From positions 1 through 64,000 of the forward strand of contig NZ_CP048659.1 of NCBI RefSeq assembly GCF_015218165.1: a stretch of DNA of 64,000 nt, written 5' to 3'. This stretch comes from Acinetobacter piscicola. GTDB taxonomy: Bacteria > Pseudomonadota > Gammaproteobacteria > Pseudomonadales > Moraxellaceae. The position numbers and the translations under genes are program-made. Positions 45,001 through 52,505 of the stretch are shown in pieces. A model generated the notes under the pieces. It made no database searches. It was not told the origin of the DNA and was given only the letters and a program-made list of their open reading frames with translations. The first letter of the stretch is position 1. Each line of letters opens with the position of its first letter.

Positions 45001-46003
45001 TAATGCAGGTAACAAAGTAATTAGTAATGTTGCAGCAGGTCAAAAAGATTCTGATGCAGTGAATAAAGGTCAGTTAGATAGCGCAATTAGCAATATCACG
45101 AACCAAGTTGATCAAGCCAATAACAGCTCAGTTCAGTATGATAAAAAAGCTGATGGTAGCGTAAATAAAGACAGTGTAACTTTAGGTGGCGGTAGTAATG
45201 GTACAACCTTAACTAATGTCGCTGAAGGTAAAGTTCAAGAAGGCTCCAAAGATGCCGTTAATGGTGGTCAATTGTGGAGTGTGGAGCAGAAGGTTAATCA
45301 AAATACAAGTGATATTAACAATATCAAAAATGAGATTAACAATGGTTCGCTTGGCTTAGTTCAACAAACTGGAGGCTCAAAAGCTGATATCACTGTAGGT
45401 AAGAATACAGGTGGTACAACAGTGAATATGGCTGGTAAGGATGGTGATCGTATTGTCACTGGTGTTGCTGATGGTGCTGTGAATAAAGACTCTAAAGATG
45501 CAATTAATGGTTCTCAACTACATGCACAAAAAGTTGAAACGAATCAAAAAGTTGTTGAGTACTTAGGTGGTGGTGCTGCGATTGACAACATTATAGGTAG
45601 CTTCACAACTGCGCCGTCTTACACAGTCGGAGATAGTAAGTACAATAATGTTGGTGGTGCGATTGATGCGTTGAATAAAGCAGATCAAGAGCTTGGTAAT
45701 AAGATTAACAATGTGAGCAACCGTTTAGAGCAAGCATTCCAATCGACTAACCAACGTATTGATGATGTTGAAAAACGTGCAAATGCAGGTATTGCAGCAG
45801 CAATGGCTCTTGAAAATGCACCGTATATTCCAGGTAAATACACCTACGCAGCAGGTGCGTCATATCACGGTGGTGAAAGTGCAATCGGTGTGACTTTACG
45901 TAAAACTGCTGATAATGGTCGTTGGTCATTGACTGGTGGTATTGCGGCAGCGAGCGAAGGTGATCCAAGTGTACGTATCGGTATCAGTGGTGTAATTGAC
46001 TAA
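35954..46003 (+). CDS. ataA: Trimeric autotransporter adhesin, main part (AtaA-like)
   Basis: The rest of the adhesin. Joined to the N-terminal part the product is about 3,659 aa, the size class of AtaA of Acinetobacter sp. Tol 5. Along the protein: a long YadA-like head of left-handed AIG-type repeats, neck motifs (DAINGSQL, DAVNVSQL, DAVNKGQL), a long stalk with the module array at 39308-43197, a second small head near 43960-44340, more neck/stalk, and the C-terminal YadA anchor (from about 45770; NAGIAAAMALE, then four barrel strands ending VRIGISGVID). The trimer passes its arms through the outer membrane. The first codons (GTG at 35954, VLLLGGG) are not a natural start and have no signal peptide, so alone the ORF would give no surface protein. 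tpgA follows. Confidence 0.93.
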   Translation: MVLLLGGGAGQSVAIGSSALALRNQSIAIGADSLALGDQSTALGANSRATGAASVAIGGDDIDSARGNNAVYKALTGVDLPSGYISTQSSGDASTAVGVQAKASGHYGTAIGMASAATGNLSVGIGSKATASSDATTAIGVNSSASKKYASAIGLNSTASGEYATSIGSGGNTVSKATQATADGALALGGNANAGAQASNINATAIGGESVASGVSAIALGTQAEALATNSLAFGRKAQVTNTNATGAMAIGSQLDWAFDAADGGTQTVNTKADGRNSLALGNGAQSNSENSMALGNVANATGNQAIALGTYNKANGLSSLSIGHRSNANADYALAQGYKALASGVSSISVGNQANALATNTVAIGRGASSKFNDNIAIGTNAVADTGSNTIGSSIAMGANAYTLGMYQTAVGTGARATTNQAAALGYKAGAAGSGSAAVGTGTASLGTGSTVVSAGAASNDLKGLAAGVPMGSGFRSVTMSTAYTGPTQTSIAGSFSNNSRLPTNFTFTLDGTTGAVTGGTLGTKTLNKEQALAVYNALSMGSAIATEDNSTAVGYSSLASGAAATALGGGASALGANAVAVGRAEGVGANAVAVGYASQALGSESTAVGKNTVASASNTLAIGSGGTDANSTKTTASAVGAIAIGGNTTAGARALGTDSIALGGESIAGSTSKANAVAIGKGAKATGQNAISIGTGNTVSGDNSGAIGDPTTITGSGTYTVGNNNGTVDASESGIMGNNNTITTGLGITDTRVIGNKNTINSTKVMVLGNGVTVGANLDGAVVLGDGSTVTSATPTANATVTGTAANAKAINYGTFAGATPDTGDVVSVGAVGNERQIINVAAGEIASGSTDAINGSQLYATQAVISNLAGSTAAALGGGASVNSANGAILAPTYSLTNNPNAGTKTTSNNVGGALTTLDTAVNQPITFKDAATGTSVQKLGSTFAIVGDGKNLSTVVTAGQAKISMSDTPIFTNVTADQVTVKNAPTAGTDATNKTYVDGQVQSVANNPLTFAGDTGTNVQRKLGETTKIVGGITDPTKLSANNIGVVADGTDKLTIQLAKDLTGLNSVESNTIKLGDAINNTTLTSTANGLNVGGDKITNVGKGDVSATSTDAINGSQLNTAQNSTSSIIGGGVTNNAGSLTGPFTTNGNSYSNIAEAIEDQAKKSKTTVTQGDNIVVTSGTNADGSVNYEVATAKDVNFDKVTVGNVVTDGATGKISGLTAGDVSSTSTEAINGSQLNAQGEGVKNIIGGSTVYDPTTGTLTNTNIGGTGESTIDDAIKNVNTAATKAKTTVTQGDNIVVTSGTNADGSVNYEVATAKDVNFDKVTVGNVVTDGATGKISGLTDGTVAAGSTEAVTGNQLNAQGEGVKNIIGGSTVYDPTTGTLTNTNIGGTGESTIDDAIKNVNTAATKAKTTVTQGDNIVVTSGTNADGSVNYEVATAKDVNFDKVTVGNVVTDGATGKISGLTAGDVSSTSTEAINGSQLNTAQNSTSSIIGGGVTNNAGSLTGPFTTNGNSYSNIAEAIEDQAKKSKTTVTQGDNIVVTSGTNADGSVNYEVATAKDVNFDKVTVGNVVTDGATGKISGLTAGDVSSTSTEAINGSQLNTAQNSTSSIIGGGVTNNAGSLTGPFTTNGNSYSNIAEAIEDQAKKSKTTVTQGDNIVVTSGTNADGSVNYEVATAKDVNFDKVTVGNVVTDGATGKISGLTAGDVSSTSTEAINGSQLNAQGEGVKNIIGGSTVYDPTTGTLTNTNIGGTGESTIDDAIKNVNTAATKAKTTVTQGDNIVVTSGTNADGSVNYEVATAKDVNFDKVTVGNVVTDGATGKISGLTDGTVAAGSTEAVTGNQLNAQGEGVKNIIGGSTVYDPTTGTLTNTNIGGTGESTIDDAIKNVNTAATKAKTTVTQGDNIVVTSGTNADGSVNYEVATAKDVNFDKVTVGNVVTDGATGKISGLTAGDVSSTSTEAINGSQLNTAQNSTSSIIGGGVTNNAGSLTGPFTTNGNSYSNIAEAIEDQAKKSKTTVTQGDNIVVTSGTNADGSVNYEVATAKDVNFDKVTVGNVVTDGATGKISGLTAGDVSSTSTEAINGSQLNTAQNSTSSIIGGGVTNNAGSLTGPFTTNGNSYSNIAEAIEDQAKKSKTTVTQGDNIVVTSGTNADGSVNYEVATAKDVNFDKVTVGNVVTDGATGKISGLTAGDVSSTSTEAINGSQLNTAQNSTSSIIGGGVTNNAGSLTGPFTTNGNSYSNIAEAIEDQAKKSKTTVTQGDNIVVTSGTNADGSVNYEVATAKDVNFDKVTVGNVVTDGATGKISGLTDGTVAAGSTEAVTGNQLNAQGEGVKNIIGGSTVYDPTTGTLTNTNIGGTGESTIDDAIKNVNTAATKAKTTVTQGDNIVVTSGTNADGSVNYEVATAKDVNFDSVTVGKGADTTILTSTEDGLDVGGDKITNVGAGKIATGSTDAVTGDQLNKAADNLTTILGGNATNVGGNVTTSNIGGTGKNTINDAISSVNTAATKAKTTVTEGDNITITSSTNADGSTNYEVATAKDVKFDNLSVGPITVSKNGIDAGNTQIKNIAAGTAAGDAVNVSQLNDVVNNKIQNDVTSIIGTTDGQPSELFETYNVSGQSTTDRRNILETVTSINTKGAKYFHTNAVDESVEAGVVGETNDSSAGGKNSTAIGVNAIVAAGATSTAALGHNTLATDEATNAVVVGSGSKVGGASTIAIGHNAQALGQQSISIGTGNIVTGNNSGALGDPSIVDGNSSYSVGNNNKVATDNTFVLGNDVTQTVDGSVVLGNKSAATTGAGVGGYTLAQATTADRDAITQTTSTTGAVAVGDATNGVYRQITGVAAGTADSDAVNVAQLKAVDHQVTTTQGALVDSLGGGSKVNQDGTITGPTYNVGGGTQTNVGDALDALNTKVNNVDTTANAGWTVKAGDQSQTIKPKATVEFVGDDNITVTQENDKEGNAKLAVELNKKLDVEQLKAGDTVINHGGVSIGQVVQLGGTGLIIQNGPSVTTTGINAGNKVISNVAAGQKDSDAVNKGQLDSAISNITNQVDQANNSSVQYDKKADGSVNKDSVTLGGGSNGTTLTNVAEGKVQEGSKDAVNGGQLWSVEQKVNQNTSDINNIKNEINNGSLGLVQQTGGSKADITVGKNTGGTTVNMAGKDGDRIVTGVADGAVNKDSKDAINGSQLHAQKVETNQKVVEYLGGGAAIDNIIGSFTTAPSYTVGDSKYNNVGGAIDALNKADQELGNKINNVSNRLEQAFQSTNQRIDDVEKRANAGIAAAMALENAPYIPGKYTYAAGASYHGGESAIGVTLRKTADNGRWSLTGGIAAASEGDPSVRIGISGVID
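35968..35978 (+). repeat. 11-G homopolymer at the adhesin frame break
   Basis: Eleven consecutive G after GCT GCT GCT and before CAGGGCAATCAG. It is the only point where the two adhesin frames part. A tract of 10 or 13 G gives ...AAA-GGG-AGQSVAIG in frame; 11 or 12 do not. Confidence 0.95.
39308..43197 (+). repeat. Adhesin stalk repeat array, 357- and 369-bp modules
   Basis: Eleven head-to-tail modules, nearly identical in DNA. Type A (357 bp, 119 aa) begins SQLNTAQNSTSSIIGGG; type B (369 bp, 123 aa) begins QLNAQGEGVKNIIGGST; both share the rest (KTTVTQGDNIVVTSG...). Order A-B-B-A-A-B-B-A-A-A-B with starts at 39308, 39665, 40034, 40403, 40760, 41117, 41486, 41855, 42212, 42569 and 42926; the last diverges after 43197. 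Only a few silent or conservative base changes separate copies, a sign of recent duplication. Exit variants of a module are TAGDVSSTSTEAI or TDGTVAAGSTEAV. Confidence 0.93.
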
Positions 46004-46014
46004 TTCACTAGACT

Positions 46015-46045
46015 AGGAAGATCTTCGGATCTTCCTTGGTTTTTC
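46015..46045 (+). terminator. UUCG hairpin between adhesin gene and tpgA
   Basis: AGGAAGATC-TTCG-GATCTTCCT is a perfect 9-bp stem with the very stable TTCG tetraloop, then TGGTTTTTCCC, a mediocre T-run. It may stop part of transcription before tpgA or protect the adhesin mRNA 3' end. Confidence 0.6.
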
Positions 46046-46068
46046 CCTATTTTAAGAGAGATAAATTA

Positions 46069-46869
46069 ATGAAAACATTAAACACAATTTTGCTGTTCAG
46101 TGTGCTCAGCGGTCTAGTGACAACAATGAGTTCTGCTGCTGAAATTGATCCACAAAATACACCAGAAGAAATTAATTTTCCTGAAGTTAAAGACAGCTAT
46201 TTAAAACAAGTTCATCGTTATGAATATGACGAAGTTGCACGTTTGGATAAAGGCTTAACAAAAGATCAAATCCGCTTTATTTTGGGTAATCCTCAATTTA
46301 ATGAAGGCTTATTTTTTGTTAAAACATGGAACTATGTTTTAGATATCCGCCAACCAAATACGAATGAATATAAACGTTGTCAGTTACGTATAGATTTTAA
46401 TAAAGATAAACTATCTGAAAATTTATATTGGAAAGGTGAAGAGTGCCAAGGCTTAATGGTCTATGGTGCAAATAATCAAGTTCCTCCACAGATGGTCTAT
46501 CCTGTAGATAAACAACGTAAAAATGCAAATGTCTTATTCGCATTTGATCGTTATGATCCACAAGCAATTGACCAAAACTATAGTTCAGTATCAACTATTG
46601 TTGAACAGATTAAGGCAGATAATCCTGAGCGTATAGAAATATCAGGCTTTGCAGATCGTTTAGGGAAATATGCCTATAATCAACGTCTATCTGCAAATCG
46701 TGCCAATACGGTAGCGCAGCTACTCGTACAGCAGGGAATAAACCCAAATATTATTTCTTTACAAGGTAACGGTTCTACTACGGCTTATCAAGAATGTTCT
46801 GCACAAGCGAAAACATCAGGATTAATTCAGTGCTTGGCACCTAACCGCCGTGTAAATATACAGTGGTAA
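46069..46869 (+). CDS. tpgA: TpgA-like adhesin-associated peptidoglycan-binding protein
   Basis: In Acinetobacter sp. Tol 5, TpgA is encoded directly after ataA, sits in the periplasm, binds peptidoglycan and helps AtaA reach the surface. This 266-aa protein fits: signal peptide [24 protein letters not shown], an SmpA/OmlA (BamE-like) domain (about 45-140, with [17 protein letters not shown]), and an OmpA-like peptidoglycan-binding domain (about 155-266, with [31 protein letters not shown] and NRRVNI). ATG at 46069 has AAGAGAGATAAATTA before it; an upstream in-frame start at 46036 would remove the signal peptide from the N-terminus, so it is rejected. It is 66 bp past the adhesin stop. Confidence 0.9.
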   Translation: MKTLNTILLFSVLSGLVTTMSSAAEIDPQNTPEEINFPEVKDSYLKQVHRYEYDEVARLDKGLTKDQIRFILGNPQFNEGLFFVKTWNYVLDIRQPNTNEYKRCQLRIDFNKDKLSENLYWKGEECQGLMVYGANNQVPPQMVYPVDKQRKNANVLFAFDRYDPQAIDQNYSSVSTIVEQIKADNPERIEISGFADRLGKYAYNQRLSANRANTVAQLLVQQGINPNIISLQGNGSTTAYQECSAQAKTSGLIQCLAPNRRVNIQW

Positions 46870-46900
46870 AATTAAATTTAAGGTTTTAAGGTAGAAATAT

Positions 46901-47335
46901 ATGCGTGTAAAATTATTAGCATTGAGTCTAATTTTGCTGTTTAGCTCAGCAATACAAGCTGAAGAAAAAATAGTAGAACCTCAACAGATTGTTGATATTT
47001 TACAACAGGTGCAAAATTGGGAATTAATTCAACCCAATACAGCCTGTAAAGAAAGCTATCAATTTTTACCTAAGGGCGATATTACGATTCAAAGTAATAA
47101 AGAAAAGGTCACTGGATTTTATCAATATATTTTGCCTCAGGATGAAAATAATTTACCCGCTTTAGGAATTACCTTTGAAACAGATAATCTTAAAGAGGAT
47201 TGTAATGGAAATTCAAATAATGACGTAAATATATCCAACGTAAATTTTTTGAAGAAAGCGTCGAAAGATAAAATTTATTTATGCACTGATTATACGGGAA
47301 AAAATTGTCCTGTATATTTAAGACCAAAGCTTTAA
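46901..47335 (+). CDS. Small secreted protein, 144 aa, of the adhesin operon
   Basis: A 144-aa precursor with signal peptide MRVKLLALSLILLFSSAIQA and three or four Cys in the mature part (ACKES, EDCNG, LCTDY, KNCPV), likely two disulfides in the periplasm. No family recognised. It follows tpgA by 31 bp with AAGGTAGAAATAT before ATG and a terminator after it, so it is likely the third gene of the adhesin operon. A role in adhesin export or folding is a guess from position only. Confidence 0.8.
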   Translation: MRVKLLALSLILLFSSAIQAEEKIVEPQQIVDILQQVQNWELIQPNTACKESYQFLPKGDITIQSNKEKVTGFYQYILPQDENNLPALGITFETDNLKEDCNGNSNNDVNISNVNFLKKASKDKIYLCTDYTGKNCPVYLRPKL

Positions 47336-47344
47336 TATTTTTTA

Positions 47345-47375
47345 AAAGCCTAATCAAATGATTAGGCTTTTTAAC
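47345..47375 (+). terminator. Terminator of the adhesin operon
   Basis: AAAGCCTAATCA and TGATTAGGCTTT (47345-47370) followed by TTAACATTTT. Directly after the third operon gene. Confidence 0.88.
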
Positions 47376-47671
47376 ATTTTAGAGGTGATTTAATTATAAA
47401 ATTTACTTATTAAAAAATTAAAAAATATTCATGAAAGTTTGGTATTTAATTTATCTTGATCGCGCTATATTAATCTCATTCCTTATTGTTCTTAAATCTC
47501 CAATTGAAGATGTATCATAGATATGAAAAGGGTTACATATTCATTTGTTTGTGAATGACCTATAGTATAATGATGCAAATTTCATCAGATTTAAACTTAT
47601 ATTCATATTATTTGGCCAGAGTGAATCATTAGATTTAACTCAAGCATAACTTTCATTGGAAATAGATAACA
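47376..47671. other. Intergenic region before ilvD
   Basis: About 300 AT-rich bp with no gene seen; it must hold the ilvD promoter. I see no clear attenuator or leader peptide, though Ilv genes often have one. Confidence 0.4.
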
Positions 47672-49501
47672 ATGCCTGACTATCGTTCAAAAACATCGAC
47701 ACACGGAAGAAACATGGCTGGTGCGCGTGGCTTATGGCGCGCGACAGGAATGAAAGATGAGGACTTTGGTAAACCGATTATTGCGGTGGTCAACTCATTT
47801 ACCCAATTTGTACCAGGTCATGTACATCTTAAAGATTTAGGACAGTTGGTTGCTCGTCAAATTGAACAAGCAGGTGGTGTAGCTAAAGAGTTTAATACCA
47901 TTGCGGTTGATGATGGCATTGCAATGGGGCATGACGGTATGCTCTATTCACTACCTTCACGTGATTTGATTGCAGACTCCGTGGAATACATGGTGAATGC
48001 ACACTGTGCAGATGCGATGGTGTGTATTTCCAACTGTGACAAAATCACTCCGGGAATGTTGATGGCATCTATGCGCTTGAACATTCCAGTGGTATTTGTG
48101 TCTGGTGGGCCAATGGAAGCGGGTAAAGTCAAAATCCGTGGTAATGAAAAAGCCATTGACCTTGTTGACGCCATGATTGTTGCAGCAGATGACAACTTTA
48201 CTGACGAAGAAGTGGCTGAATACGAACGTTCAGCATGTCCAACCTGTGGTTCATGTTCAGGGATGTTTACTGCAAACTCAATGAACTGTTTGACGGAAGC
48301 TTTAGGTCTATCTTTACCGGGTAATGGTTCAACACTTGCAACACATGCCAACCGTAAAAAATTATTTGAAAAAGCGGGGCAGTTGATTGTTGAAATCACC
48401 AAACGTCATTATGAACAAAATGACTATAGTTTGTTACCACGTTCAATTGCGACCAAAGCTGCTTTTGAAAATGCAATGACGCTTGATATTTCGATGGGTG
48501 GTTCTACAAATACAGTTCTACATTTATTGGCTGCGGCGAATGAAGCTGAAGTTGACTTTACCATGACAGACATTGACCGTTTATCTCGTAAAGTGCCTGT
48601 ATTATGTAAAGTTGCGCCAGCAAAACAAGATGTCCATATGGAAGATGTACATCGTGCAGGTGGGATCATGTCAATTCTTGGCGAGTTAGATCGAGCAGGT
48701 TTGCTTGATACTTCGGTTCCAACTGTACATGAAAAAACCTTAAAAGATGCTTTAGATAAATGGGATATTATCCGTACTGAAGACGAAGAGGTTTACCAAT
48801 TCTTCCGTTCAGCACCGGGCGGTGTTCCAACGCAAACTGCATTCTCTCAAGATCGTTACTATTCACGTTTGGATGGTGACCGTGAGGGTGGTGTGATTCG
48901 TAATGTTGCTAATGCATTCTCACAAGATGGTGGTTTGGCAGTACTTTACGGTAACATCGCTTTGGAAGGCTGTATTGTTAAAACTGCAGGTGTGGATGAT
49001 TCAATCTTGAAATTCAACGGCACAGCACGTGTTTTTGAAAGTCAGGATGCTGCTGTAGACGCAATTTTGGGTGGAAAAATTACTGCAGGTGATGTAGTGG
49101 TGATTCGCTACGAAGGTCCACGTGGTGGTCCAGGTATGCAAGAAATGCTTTACCCAACTAGTTATTTAAAATCAAAAGGATTGGGCAAAGATTGTGCCTT
49201 GTTGACGGATGGTCGTTTCTCTGGCGGTTCATCAGGTCTTTCCATTGGTCACGTTTCACCAGAAGCGGCTGAAGGTGGTGCAATTGGTTTGGTTGAAGAT
49301 GGTGACCGTATCGAAATCGATATTCCAAATCGTACCATTCACCTTGCGGTTGATGAAGCAACCATGGCTGCGCGTCGTGAAGTACAAGAAGCTAAAGGTT
49401 GGCATCCTGCTGAAGAGCGTCCACGTAAAGTCTCGAAAGCACTCAAGGCTTATGCAATGCATACCACAAGTGCTTCAAAAGGCGCAGTACGTGAACTCTA
49501 A
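47672..49501 (+). CDS. ilvD: Dihydroxy-acid dehydratase
   Basis: IlvD dehydrates 2,3-dihydroxy-3-methylvalerate and -isovalerate to the keto acids in isoleucine and valine synthesis, using an Fe-S cluster. The 609-aa protein starts [26 protein letters not shown] and has the cluster ligands in [13 protein letters not shown] and [44 protein letters not shown], and the length of the E. coli-type enzyme. It stands alone, with no other ilv genes beside it. A terminator follows 28 bp after the stop. Confidence 0.97.
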   Translation: MPDYRSKTSTHGRNMAGARGLWRATGMKDEDFGKPIIAVVNSFTQFVPGHVHLKDLGQLVARQIEQAGGVAKEFNTIAVDDGIAMGHDGMLYSLPSRDLIADSVEYMVNAHCADAMVCISNCDKITPGMLMASMRLNIPVVFVSGGPMEAGKVKIRGNEKAIDLVDAMIVAADDNFTDEEVAEYERSACPTCGSCSGMFTANSMNCLTEALGLSLPGNGSTLATHANRKKLFEKAGQLIVEITKRHYEQNDYSLLPRSIATKAAFENAMTLDISMGGSTNTVLHLLAAANEAEVDFTMTDIDRLSRKVPVLCKVAPAKQDVHMEDVHRAGGIMSILGELDRAGLLDTSVPTVHEKTLKDALDKWDIIRTEDEEVYQFFRSAPGGVPTQTAFSQDRYYSRLDGDREGGVIRNVANAFSQDGGLAVLYGNIALEGCIVKTAGVDDSILKFNGTARVFESQDAAVDAILGGKITAGDVVVIRYEGPRGGPGMQEMLYPTSYLKSKGLGKDCALLTDGRFSGGSSGLSIGHVSPEAAEGGAIGLVEDGDRIEIDIPNRTIHLAVDEATMAARREVQEAKGWHPAEERPRKVSKALKAYAMHTTSASKGAVREL

Positions 49502-49527
49502 GTTTTAAAGTTTATTCACACTATATA

Positions 49528-49556
49528 AAAGCACTCACAGGTTGAGTGCTTTTTTA
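49528..49556 (+). terminator. Terminator of ilvD
   Basis: AAGCACTCA pairs with TGAGTGCTT around a five-base loop and is followed by a T-run. The next ORF starts right after it. Confidence 0.9.
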
Positions 49557-49560
49557 AGGG

Positions 49561-49932
49561 ATGAAAATGGGAATTGAAATCATCATATGTGAAAAAGATA
49601 AAATGATTCATGGATTTTATTTAGGCTCGTATAGCGCTTTTTATTTACAGATTCCGAAAAAGCTTTTAGTGACTTTCCCATTATTTGAAAAACTGATTGC
49701 TGATTCAGGAACAGATGAGCCATTAAGTTTATCGGGTGAAACAGTATTAATGGAACTGATATTGGAAATGAGATTACTTTTGCTCAGCGTGGGACAGCAA
49801 CAATCTAATTTGAATCAATTATTTGTATATGATGATTTTCCAATGAGTGAACAACTTTATTTAGAATTGAAATCATTTTACGATACGTTAAGAGCTCAAA
49901 ATTTAGATACATGCTCAATAACTGTTTGCTGA
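49561..49932 (+). CDS. Hypothetical protein, 123 aa
   Basis: Not recognised. 123 aa (121 if the ATG two codons in is used), no signal peptide, leucine-rich centre (ETVLMELILEMRLLLLSVGQ) and a Cys-rich end (DTCSITVC). It starts four bases after the ilvD terminator, with GGG upstream (TTTTTTAAGGGATG): AAGGG is close enough to ATG to be tight as a ribosome site, so the start is uncertain. Base composition is like its neighbours. Confidence 0.6.
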   Translation: MKMGIEIIICEKDKMIHGFYLGSYSAFYLQIPKKLLVTFPLFEKLIADSGTDEPLSLSGETVLMELILEMRLLLLSVGQQQSNLNQLFVYDDFPMSEQLYLELKSFYDTLRAQNLDTCSITVC

Positions 49933-50127
49933 TAAAAAAATAATTGACCTAATCGTTTAAATTTTATTGAATTTTTAGTTATTGATCACTTGCTATTGAA
50001 TTGCTATAAATTTTGTTTGACTGAGTGGGATTAATTTTTTCAGCATCTTCAGTCAATGAATGATATCCTTGAGCGAGTTTCAATCACATTTTTTTCCATG
50101 ACTCAGTGCTTTTCCGAGGCTTATTCC

Positions 50128-51462
50128 ATGTCACTGTTACGCCGTTGGTTTGATCCAATCCGATCGAGTTGGTTTTATGCAAAACCCACCCGTCAAGAGG
50201 TGTTACCCACGGCACAAGGGCTAAAAATTTATTTACGTTTAGATGATGTGTATAGCTATTTAGCTGTGCAACAATTAACCCAATTGGATGATATTTTAAA
50301 TGATGATTTGAAGCCACTGAAAATCATTATTTCGGATACGACCGCTGAACCACCTAATGGTATGAGTATTGAGGAATGGCGGAATTATAGTCTGAATGAT
50401 GCCAAGATTTTAGCCAATCAGCACCGCTTTAGTTATGACGAAGAAAAACCAGAACAACCCACACAAGAAGCCTTACAGCAAGCCGAAATTATTTTGCGTA
50501 ATACCCCATTAACAGGTCAAAATTTTCTGTATTTACTTGAAGATGTGTTCCATATGTTGTGGCAGCAACAATACGGAAAATTACGAATGCTGTTTGTAAT
50601 GGCAAGTAAACAACAAAAAGAACAACATTTTCCAGAAAGAATCTTTGATCATACGCCTGTTTTAGAAAGCTATTTTGAATTTGGTGGGCGTAAATATCAT
50701 GCAGTTGATGATTTATTACGTTTAACACGCCGTTTAAAACAGCAAAAATTATTGATTGATAATCCTATTTTCTTGATTAATCACATCGAGTGGCGTGAAC
50801 ATCTGATGAGTGATGCTGAGGAGCTTGCTGAAATTCAAGCGATGCATCCTGAGTTAAATTTGTATATTGCGCTTGAAGATCCGATCAGTTGGTTATTGCT
50901 CGCGTATATTAAAGAAGAACTCGCTAATTATTATAATATTCAGTTGAATGTTTGTCCTTTAACGTATCATGGACGGGACTTTTTTGATTGGAGCTTGGCA
51001 AGCCGTTTGTCAAAACGTACCGAAGTAAAGTTTACGCCATTTTGTCGTCCAACGGCGGACAGTATTTTAAATATGGCACAGCTTTTCTATAGTGTGGATG
51101 AAGAACAGCGCACCGATGCGATGTATACGATTTTAGAGGCAGTATGGACAAAGGGCAAAGACCCTTCATGTAAAGCACATTTACAAAAATTACAACAAGA
51201 TCTAGGAATTGAAAAACTTGCAGATGTAGATGTCGCATCGTTCTTAGAGGAAAATGATCAACGTTGTGCAGAGAAGCATCAACCTGATTTTCCAGTGTTA
51301 GAACTGACAATTGAAGGAAAACGTTACGTATTTAATAGCTTATATCGCGTTTGGATGATTGAAAGTATTTTCAGTAATGTGTTAGAACAGAAGTACAAAA
51401 GTGATAATGATACAGAGCTAAAAGATGCAGAACACCTCAGCAATGAAAAAAGAAAAATGTGA
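50128..51462 (+). CDS. Protein with two DsbA/HCCA-isomerase-like domains
   Basis: A 444-aa cytoplasmic protein. Two segments look alike: IYLRLDDVYSYLAVQQL (about 56-72) and LYIALEDPISWLLLAYIKEEL (about 249-269), each the typical first strand and helix of the thioredoxin-fold DsbA family that includes 2-hydroxychromene-2-carboxylate isomerases, which read (Y/F)D..SPYSYLA. No CxxC is present, so it is not an oxidoreductase of the Dsb type. A duplicated GST-kappa-like protein of unknown substrate is the best reading. ATG at 50128 with CGAGGC upstream is chosen over an earlier in-frame start whose first 24 residues are unconserved. It overlaps the chorismate mutase gene at its end. Confidence 0.75.
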   Translation: MSLLRRWFDPIRSSWFYAKPTRQEVLPTAQGLKIYLRLDDVYSYLAVQQLTQLDDILNDDLKPLKIIISDTTAEPPNGMSIEEWRNYSLNDAKILANQHRFSYDEEKPEQPTQEALQQAEIILRNTPLTGQNFLYLLEDVFHMLWQQQYGKLRMLFVMASKQQKEQHFPERIFDHTPVLESYFEFGGRKYHAVDDLLRLTRRLKQQKLLIDNPIFLINHIEWREHLMSDAEELAEIQAMHPELNLYIALEDPISWLLLAYIKEELANYYNIQLNVCPLTYHGRDFFDWSLASRLSKRTEVKFTPFCRPTADSILNMAQLFYSVDEEQRTDAMYTILEAVWTKGKDPSCKAHLQKLQQDLGIEKLADVDVASFLEENDQRCAEKHQPDFPVLELTIEGKRYVFNSLYRVWMIESIFSNVLEQKYKSDNDTELKDAEHLSNEKRKM

Positions 51463-51730
51463 ATCACTTGAACAAGCCCGAGTGCATATTGATGAAATTG
51501 ATCAGGCTTTAATTGAAATGATTGCTGTACGCCAGTTTTATGTCGATCAAGCGACTCGTTTTAAGCGTACTGCTGAAGATGTTCAGTCTCCTGAACGTGT
51601 GCAACAGGTCATTAATAAAGTCCGAGAAAAAGCCAATCAATTACACACCGACCCAGATTTGGTTGAAAAGATTTATCGTGAAATGATTCAGCATTTTATT
51701 CAACGAGAATTAAAAGAAATTCGCCCATAA
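51425..51730 (+). CDS. Chorismate mutase type II (AroQ family)
   Basis: A 101-aa all-helical AroQ-type domain: ARVHIDEIDQALIEMIAVRQFYVDQATRFK (helix 1, with the Arg and Glu/Asp), QSPERVQQVINKVREKA, and LVEKIYREMIQHFIQRELKEI. Converts chorismate to prephenate for phenylalanine and tyrosine. Here it is a free-standing small enzyme, not fused to prephenate dehydratase. It overlaps the preceding gene by 38 bp, suggesting coupling; a second Met six codons in (MKKEKCESL) is an equally good start. Confidence 0.88.
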   Translation: MQNTSAMKKEKCESLEQARVHIDEIDQALIEMIAVRQFYVDQATRFKRTAEDVQSPERVQQVINKVREKANQLHTDPDLVEKIYREMIQHFIQRELKEIRP

Positions 51731-51734
51731 ATCA

Positions 51735-51762
51735 AAAGCTGTAGTTTTACTACAGCTTTCTC
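51735..51762. terminator. Bidirectional terminator
   Basis: AAAGCTGTAGT and ACTACAGCTTT form the stem (51735-51759), between the chorismate mutase gene and the convergent leftward gene. Confidence 0.82.
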
Positions 51763-51791
51763 ATTTGAACGTAAGAAAATGATCTTAGGGG

Positions 51792-52292
51792 TTATTCACC
51801 TACACTAAAGCCACGTCCATTATTTTGAATTTCCCATGTTCCAGATTTACGGAACGAGCGAGCTGAAAGATAGGTATCTTCCATAAAGCGGAAATAGATG
51901 ATTTGACCATCAACTACTTTTGCCCAAATTGAAAATGGCGAGGTAAAACGATAATCTACTTCGACTGAGGTATAAGTGAATTGGCCAAAGACCGCTACAT
52001 CTTCATTTTCAGCCAAAGCTTGGGTGATTTGGAAATCATTCACTTCCCAATATGTGCCGACATTGGAAAACGTATCAATATAAATTTGACGGCCTCTACG
52101 CACGCCGCACCATGGCTCAATCGCTTCAAGTTCTTTATTTTCAAAACTTAGAGACATATAAGTTGCATCTTCTGCAACCAATTTTTCAGCGGCATGTTTA
52201 ACATTTTCTTTTGATGAATTGGCTAAGAAAGCTAAGACCACATCTTTAGGATTTTTTGTTTTTAATGCATTTTCAATCAAATCATTCGACAT
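51792..52292 (-). CDS. SnoaL-like (NTF2-fold) protein
   Basis: A 166-aa soluble protein with the NTF2-like layout: helical start (VVLAFLANSSKENVKHAAEKLVAEDATYMSLSF), then strands around PWCGVRRGRQIYIDTFSNVGTYWEV, EDVAVFGQFTYTSVEVDYRFTSPFSIWAKVVDGQIIYFRFMEDTY. The WAKVVDGQI...FRFMEDT stretch is typical of SnoaL/ketosteroid isomerase-like proteins. No partner gene points to the substrate. I start at MSNDLIENALK with AGGTGGATCCA upstream rather than three codons earlier. Confidence 0.82.
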   Translation of the reverse strand: MSNDLIENALKTKNPKDVVLAFLANSSKENVKHAAEKLVAEDATYMSLSFENKELEAIEPWCGVRRGRQIYIDTFSNVGTYWEVNDFQITQALAENEDVAVFGQFTYTSVEVDYRFTSPFSIWAKVVDGQIIYFRFMEDTYLSARSFRKSGTWEIQNNGRGFSVGE

Positions 52293-52505
52293 TGGATCCA
52301 CCTACTGTGATGATAAAAATTATGAATGTGATGATCATTATGCTGTGAATAGGATCCCAAAATAAAGTTGGGAAATAATATGCAGAATATCAAAAATAGG
52401 ATATTCGAAGCCTCAATATTTTATTGAGGCTGACTTCTAAAAAAGCTGATATTTCATTTTAAAAATTTTTTGTAGCATGACCTAAAATATGATGAGGCGC
52501 ATGTC

